From: an uncultured Eubacteriales bacterium
GTDB taxonomy: Bacteria > Bacillota > Clostridia > Oscillospirales > Acutalibacteraceae
Assembly (NCBI GenBank): GCA_934486455.1
Contig: CAKSPR010000038.1
Location: forward strand, 1 to 16,689
DNA: 16,689 nucleotides
Direction of reading: 5' to 3'
The translations under genes were made by a program, and so were the position numbers. Of the stretch, positions 14,335 to 16,689 are shown in pieces. Below the pieces are notes generated by a model. It was not told where the DNA came from. It did no database searches and was given only the letters and a program-made list of their open reading frames with translations. Positions within the stretch are counted from its first letter, which is position 1. The number at the start of each line of letters is the position of its first letter.

Positions 14335-14401
14335 CGATACCCTGCGGATTTTTATTTTGATCCGCGGTATCGCCTTAACTGTCCGTTGCCGTTTTCGGCA
14401 A
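14335..14401 (-). promoter_or_regulatory. Structured leader of the Stn-like operon
   Basis: Two hairpins lie between the predicted transcription start (about 14413) and the first gene. One is a 6-bp stem with a 4-base loop (14386-14391 with 14396-14401). The other is long: GCGGAT/ATCCGC (14344-14349 with 14360-14365) stacked, across a two-base bulge, on CGATACC/GGTATCG (14335-14341 with 14366-14372). There is no T tract, so they are not simple terminators. Confidence 0.5.
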
Positions 14402-14419
14402 ATAATATATTCACCAGCA

Positions 14420-14448
14420 ATTATACCACCCGCGGCGCTTAAAATCAA
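14420..14448 (-). promoter_or_regulatory. Promoter of the Stn-like operon
   Basis: On the minus strand TTGATT (14443-14448) and a perfect TATAAT (14420-14425) are 17 bases apart. The leader before ATG 14294 would be about 120 bases. Between this promoter and the preceding gene end at 14544 no convincing terminator was found, so read-through from upstream is possible. Confidence 0.85.
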
Positions 14449-14543
14449 CAATTATTATTTTCCGAATAAGGGTTTTTTGCCCGGTCGAAAAAATTTTTTC
14501 CTGTTACCGATTCTTGCCTGAATTGTTCCGATTTTTGCAAAAA

Positions 14544-16292
14544 TTATTTTTCCGGGGAGGAAACCTTTTCGGCGTCCCGCACATTGCGCAAAAGAATTCC
14601 GCAAAGCATAAAGAATACGGGCGCCACCTCCACAATGGAAAAGGTGAAAAAGCTTTGAACAAGATAGCCGACAACCGCCGAAAGCAGGGCGACGGTGTAT
14701 TTTCCGCAAAAACGCCTTTTTATGCTCCTTGCAATAAGGGAGGCGAAAGCCCCGGTATAGCTTAAAAGGCCTAAAATGCCGCCGGTACAGAAAAGCTGCA
14801 AAAATTCGTTGTGGGCGGCGTCGAGAGAGGCATTTCTCGATGTGTAGTATGTGTACCCGACCCTTGCCGAAAACTCATCCATGGCAAGCTTGTAGCACCC
14901 CTGTCCGTGGCCTAAAACGGGGCGCTCGAGACCCATTAAAAAGCTGTATTTCCAAATGCCGCCCCTGCCCGAGCCCGAGCTTTGGGAAAGACTTCCGTGA
15001 AGCAGAGCGTAAAGCTGGTTTAAGGCGTTGTCTTTGTCGGCGGGGGTGAAAAGGAAATACATATAGGCGGCAAAGAGCAAAAGAGCCGCTCCCTCGAAAA
15101 TCAGCATGGCGGCGGGGAGCCTTGACAGCATCTTTTTTGAAAGGCCTTTTTTCCTTTGCAAAAGAAACAGGGCAAAAAGCAGGATGATCACAGCGACTGC
15201 GGCTGCGGTGAGCGTTGGATTTATGCAGAATTCCACAACCGTCGTGCCCTCTCCCTTCGAAAGGTCAAAGCAGTCGCAAAGCCATATGAGCGCCGCCGAG
15301 GTCTGTAAAAAAATAATGGCCTTGGCAGGGCTTCTTTTGGTTTTTAGGGACAGGGGAAGGGTCAGCGCCGCCGTTACAAGAAGAGCGATCATGCCCGACT
15401 GGACATCGGTCTTTATAAGGCAAAAGCCTCCGACAAAAAAGCAAAGCAGCAAAAAGGCCTCGGATTTACCGTCACTGTCGACCGATAAAAAGCAACCGAA
15501 GATAAGCGGCAGAAACAGGGACATGAGCGCCGACATAAAATCGATGTTTCCCATGGTGGAAATAAACTCGGCGTAGTAACCGTCGTAAATGTCGGCGGGG
15601 TAGAGGCCGAAGGCGTTTATGCCGAAAAGCTGAAAAATACCGATAACCGACATGATAAGGGTGACGGCACCGACAAGCAAAACGCATCTGAGATCGAATT
15701 TTACGAAGAAATACGAAAGTACAAAAACTACGCCGTAAAGGGCAAAAACATACAGCCCGTCATATCGCCCCGAGCCGAAAATTACCGCGCTTTGACCCGA
15801 TGAGTTAAGAGCCGGGGCATAGGGCGAAAGAAGGGAAGAAAGGAGGGTGAAAATACAAAAGCAGATAAGAAGGATACCCGTGATGTCGACTTTTTTTACA
15901 GTCCTTATAACGGCGGATTTAAAGGGGACTTCAGGCCGAGCCGTCGGAAGCCTTGAGGATTTTGAAGAACGGAGGGTGACTTTTTTGAAAAGGCAAAAAA
16001 AGACGAAAAATACCGCCGAAAAAATTGTTATCGCTTCAAAGGCAGAGTATTTTGAAGCAAGAATTATGTTATAGCTGCCGCCGCAGAAAAGGGGGAAAAA
16101 TCCCGCCATTGCAGCGAAGAAAATGCTCCCCGCAAGGGACAGAACATCGCTGTAAAACGACCGATTGCCGCGGCTTCCGACCGCGGTGCTTTTGCTGCCT
16201 GTACAGTCGGGTTGCGGGGCGGTGCCGTCCTGTCGGCCGGTCTTGTCCGAAGCCGATCCGGAAACCGGCTTGTGTACAAAGGGGTTGCTCAT
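14544..16292 (-). CDS. O-antigen ligase/polymerase-family membrane protein (Wzy_C)
   Basis: The product is 582 residues. A polar N-terminal tail (1-45) with many Ser, Lys and Gly precedes roughly a dozen hydrophobic segments, so it is a polytopic membrane protein. The large loop shows the O-antigen ligase/Wzy_C signature: GSGRGGIWKYSFLMGLERPVLGHG (439-462, with Arg443), followed by AHNEFLQLFCTGGILGLL (493-510, with His494). GSGRYDGLY (173-181) and TMGNIDFM (246-253) match loops seen in this family in Firmicutes. Family members join or polymerise lipid-linked glycans at the outer face of the membrane. In a Gram-positive cell the product would be a wall or capsular glycan, but no glycosyltransferase cluster is visible here. 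AGGAAG lies at good spacing before the ATG. It transcribes away from the csoR-type gene. Confidence 0.85.
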   Translation of the reverse strand: MSNPFVHKPVSGSASDKTGRQDGTAPQPDCTGSKSTAVGSRGNRSFYSDVLSLAGSIFFAAMAGFFPLFCGGSYNIILASKYSAFEAITIFSAVFFVFFCLFKKVTLRSSKSSRLPTARPEVPFKSAVIRTVKKVDITGILLICFCIFTLLSSLLSPYAPALNSSGQSAVIFGSGRYDGLYVFALYGVVFVLSYFFVKFDLRCVLLVGAVTLIMSVIGIFQLFGINAFGLYPADIYDGYYAEFISTMGNIDFMSALMSLFLPLIFGCFLSVDSDGKSEAFLLLCFFVGGFCLIKTDVQSGMIALLVTAALTLPLSLKTKRSPAKAIIFLQTSAALIWLCDCFDLSKGEGTTVVEFCINPTLTAAAVAVIILLFALFLLQRKKGLSKKMLSRLPAAMLIFEGAALLLFAAYMYFLFTPADKDNALNQLYALLHGSLSQSSGSGRGGIWKYSFLMGLERPVLGHGQGCYKLAMDEFSARVGYTYYTSRNASLDAAHNEFLQLFCTGGILGLLSYTGAFASLIARSIKRRFCGKYTVALLSAVVGYLVQSFFTFSIVEVAPVFFMLCGILLRNVRDAEKVSSPEK

Positions 16293-16478
16293 TGTCTCAC
16301 TTCCTTTTCGGGCATAACAGGCAAAAGGCGCTTTTGCCGTGTTAACGGTTCTTTTTAAAGATATATCCTAACCGTTTTAATGCTTCGGTTGGTTTGAGCG
16401 TTATAATACCTCCTGATCATTTTAATATCCGCGGACTTTAAAAGCAACACTTTGACCGCAAAAAATTAAAAAAAGCTG
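16293..16478. other. Intergenic region between divergent genes
   Basis: It holds an 8-bp hairpin GGCAAAAG/CTTTTGCC with loop GCG (16320-16338) and a pair of inverted 7-mers AACGGTT/AACCGTT (16344-16350 and 16370-16376). A promoter for the O-antigen-ligase gene must lie here or nearby, but no convincing -35/-10 pair was found on the minus strand. Confidence 0.4.
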
Positions 16479-16507
16479 TTGACATATACCCTATGGGGGT
16501 ATATAAT
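16479..16507 (+). promoter_or_regulatory. Consensus promoter of the csoR-type gene
   Basis: TTGACA (16479-16484) and TATAAT (16502-16507) are both perfect and 17 bases apart. The predicted start, near 16514, falls at the ribosome binding site GAGGTGA (16514-16520), so the leader is very short. The spacer is filled by an inverted repeat of the CsoR operator type. Confidence 0.95.
16484..16504. promoter_or_regulatory. CsoR-type operator inside the promoter
   Basis: The 8-base arms ATATACCC (16484-16491) and GGGTATAT (16497-16504) are exact inverted repeats around a 5-base centre. Known CsoR operators are pseudo-palindromes of the form TACCC-(5)-GGGTA with a G run on one side, as here. A repressor bound here would block RNA polymerase directly. 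Confidence 0.85.
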
Positions 16508-16525
16508 GCAGACGAGGTGAAAAAT

Positions 16526-16689
16526 ATGCGGGAAGAATGCTGTCACTGTCACAGAAGCAAGATCCGTTCTGCCGATGAGCATAAAAAGCTTATCAACCGA
16601 CTTAACAGAATAGAGGGGCAGATTCGGGGAATAAAAGGAATGATAGAAAACGACGCTTATTGTGTTGATATAATGATGCAGGCTCAGGC
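16526..16689 (+). CDS. csoR: CsoR/FrmR-family metal-sensing repressor (partial, runs off the window)
   Basis: The first 54 residues are present. After a Cys/His-rich start (C5, C6, H7, C8, H9) comes the family core HKKLINRLNRIEGQIRGIKG (19-38), then the first metal-ligand cysteine C46 in the YCVDI motif. The remaining copper ligands of CsoR (a His and a Cys on the next helix) lie beyond the window end. CsoR proteins are all-helical DNA-binding repressors that release their operator when Cu(I) binds. The operator within its own promoter supports copper sensing and autoregulation, and a copper exporter or chaperone gene is expected downstream. Without the second helix, nickel-, formaldehyde- or persulfide-sensing relatives cannot be fully excluded. 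Confidence 0.9.
   Translation, partial: MREECCHCHRSKIRSADEHKKLINRLNRIEGQIRGIKGMIENDAYCVDIMMQAQ

Noticed and set aside
14426..14460. Possible Rex (NADH-sensing) operator at the Stn-like promoter
   Set aside because: Only one half-site-like TTGTTGA is present; the second half of the palindrome is missing.
14455..14543. Terminator for the O-antigen-ligase gene
   Set aside because: The region is T- and A-rich and holds the palindrome GAAAAAATTTTTTC, but no stem with a usable loop and a following T tract.

Overview
The window looks like chromosome from an anaerobic, low-to-mid GC member of the Clostridia, most likely an uncultured Oscillospirales/Ruminococcaceae-type gut or rumen bacterium. This is inferred from strong AGGAGG-type ribosome binding sites, textbook sigma-A promoters with 17-bp spacers, Gram-positive signal peptides and a lipobox, type I dockerin modules on secreted proteins, and an electron-bifurcating flavoprotein complex. 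No phage, IS element or CRISPR array was seen.

Layout. Bases 1-427 hold a short protein tail, a strong bidirectional terminator, a probable gene remnant and a tRNA-Leu(CAG) read on the minus strand. A divergent promoter region (about 526-642) serves the tRNA and a plus-strand gene for a membrane-anchored zinc-ribbon protein (860-2707). Next is a two-gene plus-strand operon (3043-6020) of paralogous exported proteins. The first is a lipoprotein. The second is a secreted version with a dockerin inserted between its two domains. These converge on a minus-strand gene for a secreted N-acetylmuramoyl-L-alanine amidase (6324-8507), which has beta-sandwich modules and a C-terminal dockerin. A stand-alone E2-like acyltransferase with an altered active-site motif follows (8763-9725, minus).

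A three-gene minus-strand operon (14294 down to 10019) encodes NuoE-like and NuoF-like subunits and a NuoG/GltD-like fusion carrying many Fe-S clusters. This is the subunit make-up of the Stn-type electron-bifurcating transhydrogenase, and no hydrogenase subunit lies beside it. Upstream on the same strand is an O-antigen ligase/polymerase-family membrane protein (14544-16292). The window ends inside a divergent csoR-type copper repressor gene, whose consensus promoter contains a near-perfect CsoR operator.

Working together. The three secreted proteins at 3043-8507 share a beta-sandwich module, and two carry dockerins, so this block probably acts on the outside of the cell (wall or glycan surface), possibly docked on cohesin proteins encoded elsewhere. 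The Stn-like operon would balance NADH, NADPH and ferredoxin in the cytoplasm. The remaining genes appear to be independent single transcription units, most with their own recognisable promoter or terminator.
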